Assembly: GCF_900177345.1 (NCBI RefSeq) | Contig: NZ_FWZT01000029.1 | Location: forward strand, 1 to 64,000 | Source: Pseudobacteriovorax antillogorgiicola | GTDB lineage: Bacteria > Bdellovibrionota_B > Oligoflexia > Oligoflexales > Oligoflexaceae | Length of the DNA: 64,000 nt | Direction of reading: 5' to 3' | Part shown: one piece after another, positions 44,602 to 53,182 of the stretch | Layout of the letters: each line of letters starts with the position of its first letter | Position numbering within the stretch: the first letter of the stretch is position 1 | Program-made: the position numbers and the translations under genes | Notes under the pieces: generated by a model | Database searches by the model: none | Seen by the model: only the letters and a program-made list of their open reading frames with translations | What the model was told of the DNA's origin: nothing

Positions 44602-45846
44602 TCAATTTTTCTTATCTATAATCTGATTAGAATATCTTTCTAAGACGTTATGTGTATCTACTCCTCCGTACACTAATTCACTTAATAGGTTTGATTTATC
44701 TGGCAATTGCCCACCGTTTTGAACTAAGTTAACTTGATCTAGGGCTTCAGTCTCATTCTTCACAATTATTACAGCTCCAAGTTTTTCAAAAACTAGTTCA
44801 TTGGTATGTAGATACTTAGGGTAGATAACCGGTTTTTGCAGCTGTATAGCATCGAGCGAAATACTTGACCCTAGATCGAGAACTATATCAGATTGCAAAA
44901 CCAGGGATATTGATGGGGTATTTCTGTCAAATGTCACATCCCCTAGCATAGAGAGATGGTATTCTTCGTGTTCTTCTAACTCAGAGACACCTAGTCTCGG
45001 ATGATATTTGATAATCAAGGAGATGTCCAATTTGGCTAGTTTAGCAAGGAGTGAAAGTGTAGCAGTGCGATTCACATTATTATGCCACTTTGGTGAGAAG
45101 AAGAGTACCACTGGTCTTTGATCAACTGCTGCTCCTGACTCGCCGTATATTCCTGACTTGCCGTATATTTTAGAAAGAATCCCAATCCACTCTTCAGAGA
45201 ATCTTGCACTACCCCAGGTTCTAGCTACTGAAGGCTCCATTCTGGCTAGCTTGATGTAGCTGTCCATGTGCTTTCTATTTGCAAAGACATAGGTATCGAA
45301 TACATTTCTATCTTGAAAAGGTAAGCTACCTCCGTTTTGTGCCATCACCGTTGCTACATGTTTGTTAACGGCAAAGTTCTCTTTAAGATTAACACCATGA
45401 GGCAAACAAATAAGTCGTATTCTTAAGTTTTTTGCAGCCCTTAAGTGTTGAGTTCTTGAAGAGTCCCAGAAGCTTCTTTTTAGCCATCTTAAAAACCGAA
45501 AAGGCGGTCTAGTAGATGGAAGCCCGTGACCCCATTCAATGACAAATGTAGAGATACTATTTAGTTTAAATATCGCCGTTAATAGCCAGCTGTTGGTAAG
45601 AAGCTTCCTTAGTTGACTACTTTGAATCTTTGATATCCAAATTAAAATCTTTATTGAAGAAAAGTTTTCGAACGTCTTGAGAAATAGAATTCGGGGGTCG
45701 TCCTCCAAGGTTACCGATTCTTGGTAGCTATACTTCACTACAGCCCCTGATAAAAGGAGCTTGTAAACTACAGGAACTAAGTGATCAACATCGACACTGT
45801 TATTGAATAGGAAAAAGATTGTTTTCGGTGCGCTTGACTCGCCCAT
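44602..45846 (-). CDS. GT-B-like putative polysaccharide/CDP-polyol transferase
   Basis: The 414 residues have no family I can name with certainty. Features are FVIEWGHGLPSTRPPFRFL, LICLPHGVNLKENF, a donor half with PVVLFFSPKWHNN, LIIKYHPRLGVSELEEHEEYH (KYHP, similar to the HP motif of capsule and teichoic transferases) and SDIVLDLGSSISLDAIQLQKPVIY. This is compatible with a TagF- or KpsC-like GT-B enzyme. Inside it, an 18-bp tandem duplication gives the repeat YGKSGIYGESGA. It is transcribed alone or with upstream sequence toward the RfbH-like operon and is divergent from the DUF4910 gene. Confidence 0.5.
   Translation of the reverse strand: MGESSAPKTIFFLFNNSVDVDHLVPVVYKLLLSGAVVKYSYQESVTLEDDPRILFLKTFENFSSIKILIWISKIQSSQLRKLLTNSWLLTAIFKLNSISTFVIEWGHGLPSTRPPFRFLRWLKRSFWDSSRTQHLRAAKNLRIRLICLPHGVNLKENFAVNKHVATVMAQNGGSLPFQDRNVFDTYVFANRKHMDSYIKLARMEPSVARTWGSARFSEEWIGILSKIYGKSGIYGESGAAVDQRPVVLFFSPKWHNNVNRTATLSLLAKLAKLDISLIIKYHPRLGVSELEEHEEYHLSMLGDVTFDRNTPSISLVLQSDIVLDLGSSISLDAIQLQKPVIYPKYLHTNELVFEKLGAVIIVKNETEALDQVNLVQNGGQLPDKSNLLSELVYGGVDTHNVLERYSNQIIDKKN
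45133..45168. repeat. two tandem 18-bp units inside a coding gene
   Basis: TCCTGACTCGCCGTATAT (45133-45150) is repeated as TCCTGACTTGCCGTATAT (45151-45168) with one mismatch. It is in frame with the minus-strand gene, so it duplicates six residues (YGKSGI/YGESGA). Its length allows in-frame change of copy number. Confidence 0.85.
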
Positions 45847-45979
45847 AGAACCAGCTCAGATTGAATTTTTGACAATAAATAAGTAGTGGCTGCCTAGACC
45901 CTTGTAGTTTATCTTCTTGTTTATAGAAAAATAAAGCAGAATCAATTTGCACGAAAAGATAACGTTTGGGTATGTAATG
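45847..45979. promoter_or_regulatory. divergent region upstream of the DUF4910 gene
   Basis: This stretch of about 133 bp lies between genes read in opposite directions and should contain both promoters. It is AT-rich, with no clear operator or strong promoter match by eye. Confidence 0.3.
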
Positions 45980-47290
45980 ATAGGCAACGATATATACGAA
46001 TTAGCGAAAGCGCTTTGGGATGTGCCGAGGAGTATCACTGGAGATGGGGTCCGAAGGACGTTAAGTACAATCAAAGAGCTGTGCCCTGAACTAACAACCT
46101 ATGAAGTACCATCAGGTCAAAAGGTATTTGATTGGGAAGTTCCGTTGGAGTGGAATATCAAAGATGCATATGTCGAGGACCCAGATGGGAATAGGATTGT
46201 TGATTTCAAACAAAACAACCTACATGTCATGGGATATTCCACACCTATAGATACATTCGTCAGTCTTGAAGAGCTTTTGCTACATACGTACACTCAGGAA
46301 GATCGGGTAAATGCTATTCCTTACGTCACTTCGTATTATGAACCTAAATGGGGCTTCTGCATGTCCGAGGTATTGAAAAGATCTCTAAAACGTGGGAAAT
46401 ATCGTGTATATATTGATGCCAGTCTAGAGCCTGGTTTCCTAACTTACGGTGAGATTCTCCTAGAAGGTGAAGAAAAAGAAGAAGTGTTAATATCGACTTA
46501 TATCTGTCATCCTTCACTTGGGAATAACGAGTTGTCGGGTCCTTGCCTGACAGCCTTTCTGAGTAGGTGGCTATCAAATAATGTGAATAGAAGATATACA
46601 TATAGAATCGTATTCCTACCGGAAACAATCGGTTCGATTGCGTATTTATCAAGAAATGTTCATCATTTGAAAAAATATGTAATCGCCGGGTTCAATGTAA
46701 CGTGTGTTGGGGATGAAAACGCCTATTCCTTTTTACCCAGTAGATTGGGCAATACCTATGCAGACAAAGTCGCAAAAAATACACTAGATCATCTTGTTAA
46801 GGAGTATAGGTCGTATAGTTATCTGGATCGGGGAAGTGACGAAAGACAGTACTGCAGTCCAGGTGTCGATCTGCCTGTCGTCTCGATTATGAGATCGAAG
46901 TATGGTGAGTATCCCGAGTATCATACTTCAGATGATAATTTGGAATTTATCACACCAAAAGGTTTAGAAGGTGCCTTCAATGCAATTAGTAGCGCAATTT
47001 ATACAATTGAGAACGATCATTATCCGAAGTACCGAGTCCTATGTGAGCCTCAGCTTGGTAAGAGAGGTTTGTACCCGAATACAGGACAGAAAGGTAAGTA
47101 CTCAAAAGCTGAACTATTGACTCATATTCTAGCCTACTCCGATGGAAAACACTCAATTCTTGACATATCTGACATCCTAAATGTTTCGTTTAGAGAGGTT
47201 TATGAAAATTGTCAAACTCTACTAGAATCTGATTTGATCGAGTACTTAAGCTTACTTCCTCCTGTTCAGAGAGGCAAAAAATATGAGTAG
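45980..47290 (+). CDS. DUF4910 aminopeptidase-like protein
   Basis: The protein matches the DUF4910/DUF2172 family, an M28-like zinc-peptidase fold with a C-terminal winged helix, often found in polysaccharide loci. Visible blocks are LAKALWDVPRSITGDGVRRT, ISTYICHPSLGNNELSGP (probable metal His), VFLPETIGSIAYL, DRGSDERQYCSPGVDLPV and YPEYHTSDDNLEFI (second probable metal His), then a helical C-terminal domain with GKHSILDISDILNVSF. The biochemical role in glycan assembly is not established. The start was set to ATG 45980; the frame is open from 45947. It overlaps the FAD enzyme by 8 bp. Confidence 0.78.
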   Translation: MGNDIYELAKALWDVPRSITGDGVRRTLSTIKELCPELTTYEVPSGQKVFDWEVPLEWNIKDAYVEDPDGNRIVDFKQNNLHVMGYSTPIDTFVSLEELLLHTYTQEDRVNAIPYVTSYYEPKWGFCMSEVLKRSLKRGKYRVYIDASLEPGFLTYGEILLEGEEKEEVLISTYICHPSLGNNELSGPCLTAFLSRWLSNNVNRRYTYRIVFLPETIGSIAYLSRNVHHLKKYVIAGFNVTCVGDENAYSFLPSRLGNTYADKVAKNTLDHLVKEYRSYSYLDRGSDERQYCSPGVDLPVVSIMRSKYGEYPEYHTSDDNLEFITPKGLEGAFNAISSAIYTIENDHYPKYRVLCEPQLGKRGLYPNTGQKGKYSKAELLTHILAYSDGKHSILDISDILNVSFREVYENCQTLLESDLIEYLSLLPPVQRGKKYE

Positions 47291-48695
47291 GATGCAATGG
47301 GTTGTTGTTGGAGGAGGCTTTCGTGGTATGTCCGCTGCATACCTCTTTAGCAAATCAGGGAAAAGTGTCACTGTAGTAGATAAAGGGACTTCTATTGGTG
47401 GAGTACTGTCCTCGATACCATGGAACGGGTTATTCTTAGATAAGGGTTGTCATTTGTTTGATAACGACTCGGATGAGATGACGGATCATCTCTTTGAGCT
47501 TGGCGGTAATGAGTTCGACCCTGTGAACGTTGTATACGGTTCTTGGTATCGAGGAAGACTGAGCAAAGGTATTGCTATTCCAGACCTTAGATTCAATGAA
47601 GATACCAGTGGTACAATCCTTATTGACATACTGCGTTCATTCGAATCTTTGTGCGACGACTCGAATTCATTGGAAGATAAAGTTCTAGAGCGATATGGCA
47701 GAACGGTAGCTGATTATTTTTACCCTATGATAAGGAAAATATACCTGGAGGAAGCTAGCAATATATCATCCGCAATGCTTGAGGCTACATTGTTCAATAG
47801 AGTCTACTTCTTAGATGATTCTAGTGCAAAAATTCTCAAAGAATCTAAGTTACTAGATGAAAAAATAGCGGCTTCTTCATTTGACGATCCTCTGAGGTAC
47901 TATCGTGAATACTGTAATCGATATCAATTTCGAAGTTTCTATCCGAGAAAAAACAACATGAGAGGTTTTTGCGATAGCGTAGAAAACACTCTTAGGGCAA
48001 ATGGCGTCAATATACAATCAAATATGCTTGTCAATAGAATTGAACGAAAGAATAGTAGATACAGGGTATTCCTATCAAGTGGTACAGAACTTGTTTGTGA
48101 CGGAATCTATTGGGCTGGCTCTTATGATGAATTAGAAAATCATCTTGGTGTTGATGTAGGCATATCACAATCAATAACTGGAGTGCCTATGGTGCTATAC
48201 TATTTTCTTGTCGCTCCAGAACAACTTTCGCGATATAGCTACATTCATAACTTTGATTCTGATTTCAAAATATTTAGAGTCTCCTCACCGTCGAACTATA
48301 AACCTACTAATGGTGAAAAATTCTGTGATAGAGCATATGTTTGTTGCGAGGTCCCAATCAATTCAAAGTCTACGCTATTTACAAATCCAGAAGCTTCTAC
48401 CGACGACATATGGACCGAGCTTAAAAAAATGGGGTTTATTAGATACGGGAGCTACCTTGATAAGGTAGCATTTAGTGTTCCAAAATCTTATTCGTATTTG
48501 CGAAGAGATTTTAGTCCTAAATGGCAAGAATTATCTGGTGTTATCTCCAAAAAAACCAATTTCTATGCCGCAAATCCTATACATTTCACTAAACTGCAGA
48601 TACTTAGAGATTTAAAACTGTTGATTTCGGACGGAAGGAGTTTGAATTATGAAAGAAGTCCTAACCACAGACCCAATCTGGGAAAAGAAGTATAG
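47283..48695 (+). CDS. FAD/NAD(P)-binding oxidoreductase, UGM/amine-oxidase-like
   Basis: The 470 residues begin WVVVGGGFRGMSAAYLFSKSGKSVTVVDKG, an ADP-binding Rossmann fold with the GxGxxG variant GGGFRG, followed by SIGGVLSSIPWNG and LDKGCHLFDNDS. This resembles the N-terminus of UDP-galactopyranose mutase and protoporphyrinogen-oxidase-like flavoproteins. It has no other motif I can tie to UGM activity. It lies between the DUF4910 gene (8-bp overlap) and a methyltransferase (47-bp overlap) in a coupled operon. Substrate unknown. Confidence 0.65.
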   Translation: MSRMQWVVVGGGFRGMSAAYLFSKSGKSVTVVDKGTSIGGVLSSIPWNGLFLDKGCHLFDNDSDEMTDHLFELGGNEFDPVNVVYGSWYRGRLSKGIAIPDLRFNEDTSGTILIDILRSFESLCDDSNSLEDKVLERYGRTVADYFYPMIRKIYLEEASNISSAMLEATLFNRVYFLDDSSAKILKESKLLDEKIAASSFDDPLRYYREYCNRYQFRSFYPRKNNMRGFCDSVENTLRANGVNIQSNMLVNRIERKNSRYRVFLSSGTELVCDGIYWAGSYDELENHLGVDVGISQSITGVPMVLYYFLVAPEQLSRYSYIHNFDSDFKIFRVSSPSNYKPTNGEKFCDRAYVCCEVPINSKSTLFTNPEASTDDIWTELKKMGFIRYGSYLDKVAFSVPKSYSYLRRDFSPKWQELSGVISKKTNFYAANPIHFTKLQILRDLKLLISDGRSLNYERSPNHRPNLGKEV

Positions 48696-49341
48696 CTCTA
48701 ACTCCGATATCAATCGATATCCGTGGGATATTGTCGTTTCTCAGATATTTAGAAGCTGCTCAACAATGGATGCTCGTAGAAATTTTTCAATTCTAGAAGT
48801 AGGGTGTGGCACCGGAAATAACCTATGGTTTGCGAGTCGAGAAGGCTTTACGGTCACGGGAATAGATTCAAGTCAATCGGCAATATCATATGCAAAGTCT
48901 CGTTTTGAAAGAGAAGGTCTTGAGGGTGATTTTGTGGTTGGAGATGTTACGAAGTTGCCATTTGGAGATTCCTGCTTTGATATGGTTATAGATCGGGCTG
49001 CTTTAACCTGTTTAGGTAGAACAGCATTTGCTATCTCACTTAGCGAAATTCATCGCGTTCTAGTGAATAAGGGAAAATTTTTATTCAATCCGTACAGTGA
49101 TCGCCATAGTAGCAAGAAGTATGGTGAGCGATTCCACGACGGATTAACCAAGGGTATTAATGCAGGTGGAGTAGCTGGGGCAGGACAAATCAGATTCTAC
49201 AGCATAGGCGATATTGAAGATGCTTTCGAAGCCCATTGGGAAATAACTAAGATAGAACATCGAGAAAATATTGACATGACACACCCAGAGTATCTAGTTC
49301 ACTCTGAGTGGGTAGTCGAAGCTACAAAAGTAATGAGGTAG
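48649..49341 (+). CDS. class I SAM-dependent methyltransferase
   Basis: The 230 residues have SAM motif I ILEVGCGTGNNLWFASREGF, VTGIDSSQSAISYA, GDVTKLPFGDSCFDMVIDRAAL and LSEIHRVLVNKGKFLFNPYS, the standard Methyltransf_11-type order. AAGGAG precedes the ATG by 9 nt, although it lies inside the FAD enzyme gene. It probably methylates a small molecule or sugar of this cassette. The residue methylated is unknown. Confidence 0.85.
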   Translation: MKEVLTTDPIWEKKYSSNSDINRYPWDIVVSQIFRSCSTMDARRNFSILEVGCGTGNNLWFASREGFTVTGIDSSQSAISYAKSRFEREGLEGDFVVGDVTKLPFGDSCFDMVIDRAALTCLGRTAFAISLSEIHRVLVNKGKFLFNPYSDRHSSKKYGERFHDGLTKGINAGGVAGAGQIRFYSIGDIEDAFEAHWEITKIEHRENIDMTHPEYLVHSEWVVEATKVMR

Positions 49342-49352
49342 AATTGGTTAAT

Positions 49353-50303
49353 ATGCGTCTTGATCATGCACCATTGGATGATCAATGGGATAGGTTAGTA
49401 GATAATTCTCCTAATGGTTCTATATTTTGTAAAAGCTTCTATCTTCGATCATTGTCGACCAAAGTAGGGACGTACTATTGCTTTAAGAATCGAGAGATTT
49501 ATGGCCTGGTTGTAGTTCCAGAGTCAGACTGCGCTAAAACTTCAAAAGACAACGAATTCCTAATATACAGTGGTATTCTATTTCGAAAGCCAAGCCCTAA
49601 TCAAAATCAATCACAAATCTATTCTGAGCGGCTAGAGGTAGCGGCATTCGTAGCATCCGAACTAGATCGACGATATCTCAAAGTTATTTTGAGATTGCAC
49701 CCATCAGTAGATGATTTAAGGGCGTTTCTTTGGCATAACTACGAGTGTGGGCGACAGTACAAGTTAGACCTGAGATACACAACGTATCTTGATATTTCAA
49801 AACTTAGAGACGAGGGAGAACTATCGTTTCAATCAAACTTTTCTTCGTCAAGGCGACAGGAGATTAGAAAATTTAATAGAAGTAACTTAACTTTGGATAT
49901 GACGCCATCATTAGATATATTCTCGTCACTTTTCAAAAAGACATTTGCTCGTCAGGGGGTGGATATAGACCCCCGATCGATATCAGAAATGGTTGCAATA
50001 GTCACCTCTCTCCTAGAGATGGGCTCCTGCAAAGTTTTCAATATATATGATGAACGGGAAAATATTGTATCTTCAGCAATCTTTGGCTTAGATTCTAAAA
50101 TGGCATACTATCTGTATGGTGCAAGTGATCCAGAATTCAGGTCAACAAGTTGCGGAACAGCTGTAATATGGAGTGCTATAAAGTATTTTTCTGAAATGGG
50201 ACTTAATACTATTGACTTGGAAGGAGTTAATAGTCCGCGGAGGGGATGGTTCAAATTATCTTTTGGGGGTGTACTACGCCCGTACTTTGAGATAAGCCTG
50301 TGA
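49353..50303 (+). CDS. GNAT/FemAB-like acyltransferase
   Basis: This protein of about 316 residues has a tandem GNAT arrangement. LDISKLRDEGELSFQSNFSSSRRQEIRKF corresponds to the BioF2/FemAB-type SxxR-xIRK pattern, followed by FKKTFARQGVDIDPRSI, and YYLYGASDPEFRSTSCGTAVIWSAIKYFSEMG near the C-terminus resembles the acyl-CoA/tRNA-binding part. It likely attaches an acyl or aminoacyl group to a sugar amine. The frame opens at 49308, but ATG 49353 with GAGGTAG upstream is my choice; TTG at 49344 is a second option. It overlaps the next gene by 4 bp (GTGA). Confidence 0.65.
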   Translation: MRLDHAPLDDQWDRLVDNSPNGSIFCKSFYLRSLSTKVGTYYCFKNREIYGLVVVPESDCAKTSKDNEFLIYSGILFRKPSPNQNQSQIYSERLEVAAFVASELDRRYLKVILRLHPSVDDLRAFLWHNYECGRQYKLDLRYTTYLDISKLRDEGELSFQSNFSSSRRQEIRKFNRSNLTLDMTPSLDIFSSLFKKTFARQGVDIDPRSISEMVAIVTSLLEMGSCKVFNIYDERENIVSSAIFGLDSKMAYYLYGASDPEFRSTSCGTAVIWSAIKYFSEMGLNTIDLEGVNSPRRGWFKLSFGGVLRPYFEISL

Positions 50304-51985
50304 TTAGCTCAGATCGATACATCTTGCCTTTCCAAATCGAAAACTCCTACCTTCCAGAGGCTATAAAATCAAAAGAGTACCTCTTTAGTTTCGACCCTAA
50401 ATTGCCTTCGCATGATTCTTGGAGGTTAGAGTTTCGGGAGAAGATCAATCGACTCGAAGTTGTCGGTAAGATAAGACAAATGTATCCGATATATTTAGAC
50501 TACTTGTGTAGGTACCTCAATGATTTACACAATATTGAAAGAACAAAGCGATACTGGGAGTTCATGATAGGCTATTGGCTTAGTAATTTTTTGTCAGTAG
50601 TTTATCCATGGTATAGAGTACTAGAAAGCGAAGATATGAACTATTATCGCCATGTCGGTCTAGATCGAAAGTACTTCCGTTCATTCTTAACAAGTCCGAT
50701 GAGCATGATGCACTTTGCTCGAGACGATTTTTGGTATGGGATGCAAATTCATACACGTCTTCTTGAGTGCTTGAAAACCCCTCATGAGTGCATACATGGT
50801 CGAGAGGGCTTCCCTTCTCCAGTCGGCGGAGGTGAATACTCTCAGAGCTATAATTTTTTCGGTTATGAGAATCTAGTTGAGAGGCAGAGCTTCGCCAGAT
50901 CAGAAATAATACTAGCTAGATTGCCGTTTAATAGGAAAGTGAAATACTTCAATACGTTTGACCTCTCGACCGCAAAATACCCCCTAAAAAGCCGTGTTTT
51001 TAGTGATATTGAATTTGAAGACTCCTCCTTCGACTGCTTTATCAGATCTAGTATACATGAATTTTTGCCGCAAGATATCGTAGAATACTATAGCGAATTA
51101 TGTGATGATTCCATGAAAATTACAGGTGATCCGAAGAAGATTTTCGCTACCAATATGATGCATGGATATTGTGGTGCTTTACGTTTTTTTGTAGCTGAGA
51201 GGTTAGAGAATCAGTCTATGAAACTGATTGGTATACAGCACGGAGGCAACTACAACGTAGTGGACTTTCCAGTAAATCATGAGAGAAATATTTCTGATAA
51301 ATATATTACATGGGGTTGGATCAATGGCTCAGTAGATATTCCTCTGGGGTCAATAAAATTGTCTAGCCAGATGCGACCGAAGAAGTTATCTCGAGGACAA
51401 AGAATTTTGCTCGTCGGTAGTGACGCTAACCACAACAGGTTGGGTTCACCCTACTATACTTGCTGTCACGACTACTTTCAGAGGCAAATCGATTTTCTTA
51501 ATCTGCTATCAACAAGAATTAGAGCTATGACCTGTATTAGGATGAATCCAGCGAGTAGTAGTAGTCAAAGGGACTATATATCTTCATGCGTTAGCGATGC
51601 TATTTTTGATCAAGAAAAGGATATATACAAAAGCTTTAGGCTATCAGCACTGAATATTATTGATAATGTCAATACCACGTGGATAGAATCCATAAGTTTA
51701 GATATCCCAACCATACTATTGTGGGATCCGTCCAGAATTGACTTTGTCGATTCCTTCAAGGGTTACTATGAACAACTCGAAGAAGTAGGGATAGCTTACC
51801 GAAAGCCTGAACAAGTCTCTTCAGTAGTTGAAGGGCTCTTTCATAGGAAAAATATATCCGATTGGTGGTTTTCAAGTGATGTTCGGAGAGTTAGGCGTGA
51901 GATATTAGAGCAGTTTGGAAAGCAGGTTAGTTCCCAAAGACTTTGGAATGGGGTGCTTTCTAGGATGCTATCAGTTGAACCTTGA
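50300..51985 (+). CDS. LIC12162-family putative transferase
   Basis: The 561 residues resemble the LIC12162 group of putative surface-polysaccharide transferases. Features are RYWEFMIGYWLSNFLSVVY, TNMMHGYCGALRFFVAE, LIGIQHGGNYNVVDF (HGG block) and YITWGWINGS, with a late SISLDIPTILLWDP that resembles a GT-B donor loop. Its catalytic activity is not established in the family. The start is GTG at 50300, coupled to the acyltransferase. This and the HP-motif proteins at 33510 and 44602 are candidates for transferring unusual activated sugars. Confidence 0.65.
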   Translation: MISSDRYILPFQIENSYLPEAIKSKEYLFSFDPKLPSHDSWRLEFREKINRLEVVGKIRQMYPIYLDYLCRYLNDLHNIERTKRYWEFMIGYWLSNFLSVVYPWYRVLESEDMNYYRHVGLDRKYFRSFLTSPMSMMHFARDDFWYGMQIHTRLLECLKTPHECIHGREGFPSPVGGGEYSQSYNFFGYENLVERQSFARSEIILARLPFNRKVKYFNTFDLSTAKYPLKSRVFSDIEFEDSSFDCFIRSSIHEFLPQDIVEYYSELCDDSMKITGDPKKIFATNMMHGYCGALRFFVAERLENQSMKLIGIQHGGNYNVVDFPVNHERNISDKYITWGWINGSVDIPLGSIKLSSQMRPKKLSRGQRILLVGSDANHNRLGSPYYTCCHDYFQRQIDFLNLLSTRIRAMTCIRMNPASSSSQRDYISSCVSDAIFDQEKDIYKSFRLSALNIIDNVNTTWIESISLDIPTILLWDPSRIDFVDSFKGYYEQLEEVGIAYRKPEQVSSVVEGLFHRKNISDWWFSSDVRRVRREILEQFGKQVSSQRLWNGVLSRMLSVEP

Positions 51986-52044
51986 CCTAATCTGCTTAAA
52001 AATAGTTAGCGAGTTTGTGTATCTCAAAGATCTAGCGGGAGCTT

Positions 52045-53043
52045 ATGATGGATATTTGCGATGTGAAGTCTATCGATGACTTTCATACTTGTATTGAAGG
52101 AAAACTCAATAACGTAAAGTGCCTATGCGGTTCGAGTAACTTTTTTGTTTTTTGTAGGTACGATCGGTACAATCTTCCTATAAAAGTAGGACTATGCGTT
52201 AGGTGTGGACACCCATCTTCAACACGAAGATTGTCAGAAGCCGACAACACGTCGTTCTATGAAAGTTCAGTATATCGAAATCTATATAGTGGAGGGAAAG
52301 GGGTTAAGTCAAAAGAGGCTATCGATCACCGAACTGATTATAGCTCTAATCACATACTGGGAGCGGTTCGTGGCTATTGCAGAAATCTCAAAAATCCTAG
52401 AGTTTTGGAGTGGGGGTGCGGTGGAGGATGGAATCTGAAACCGTTTAAGGACGATTGTTGGAATGTATATGGTGTAGATCCGGATAAGAAATATGTTGAC
52501 TATGGGCGTAAAGAATTTGGTGTCGAGATCATTTCCCTCTCTGAGTACAATAGCTCTTTTAAAAATAGTATAGGTCGATTCGACCTGATAGTCCTTAATC
52601 ATGTATTAGAGCATATTGCTAACCCGTTCAAGTTGCTAGAGTCACTAGATCTTCATTTGAAAGAAACTGGTTTATTGTACATCTCGATGCCATTTTTAGA
52701 AAATATACGTAATTGGGGATACTCTAGATTTTTTCATATTGCTCATTTTCATTATCCTTCAATTATTCAATTTCAAGATGATCTCATAGCTAGAGGGTAC
52801 TCTATTGTTAATCGAAATGACGAAGTGGGCTACATAATAGCTAGAAAAAGTAGTCGCCCCATACCGCCTAAGACGAACAGAAAAAACTACTTTGTTGCTA
52901 ATCTGAAAATCTTGATTTTAGCGAACCTTGATGAGAAAATTCTTAGAATAGGACGAGGAATTGGAATTAAGTATCCATCTTTAAAAGTGCTCCTGCGACC
53001 AGGATACCGAATCTACAATAGGCTTAAAAAAAGCGGCCTATAG
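52045..53043 (+). CDS. SAM methyltransferase with N-terminal zinc-ribbon-like domain
   Basis: The N-terminal 70 residues contain two Cys pairs (VKCLCGSSNF and LCVRCGHP) that suggest a zinc-binding domain, as in many sugar C- or O-methyltransferases. Then comes RVLEWGCGGGWNLKPF (motif I), VYGVDPDKKYVDYG and FDLIVLNHVLEHIANPF (the class I HVLEH motif). Its architecture resembles TylC3/NovU-like enzymes, but the usual third domain is short. The ATG at 52045 has GCGGGAGC upstream. It stands 59 bp after the LIC12162-like gene, with a 139-bp gap after it. Confidence 0.8.
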   Translation: MMDICDVKSIDDFHTCIEGKLNNVKCLCGSSNFFVFCRYDRYNLPIKVGLCVRCGHPSSTRRLSEADNTSFYESSVYRNLYSGGKGVKSKEAIDHRTDYSSNHILGAVRGYCRNLKNPRVLEWGCGGGWNLKPFKDDCWNVYGVDPDKKYVDYGRKEFGVEIISLSEYNSSFKNSIGRFDLIVLNHVLEHIANPFKLLESLDLHLKETGLLYISMPFLENIRNWGYSRFFHIAHFHYPSIIQFQDDLIARGYSIVNRNDEVGYIIARKSSRPIPPKTNRKNYFVANLKILILANLDEKILRIGRGIGIKYPSLKVLLRPGYRIYNRLKKSGL

Positions 53044-53182
53044 AGAGTTGTTTGAGAAAGGTTTGTTCCCTAGTTTACATTGAGTTCTAGGTTTTTGTTG
53101 GAAAGCAATAAGCTTGAATAATCCCTTGGCATCCACTATCCTTCCCTTAGTAATCAAAAAAATCTATCCAAGGGGGTCTCGC

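Noticed and set aside
47505-47520. GGCGGTAATG resembling the ops element GGCGGTAGCGT
   Set aside because: It lies inside a coding gene, lacks the final bases, and has no JUMPStart context.
53123-53174. 7-bp inverted repeat CCCTTGG/CCAAGGG covering the ribosome-binding site of the oxidoreductase at 53183
   Set aside because: The arms are short and the loop is nearly 40 nt, so it is easily explained by chance.
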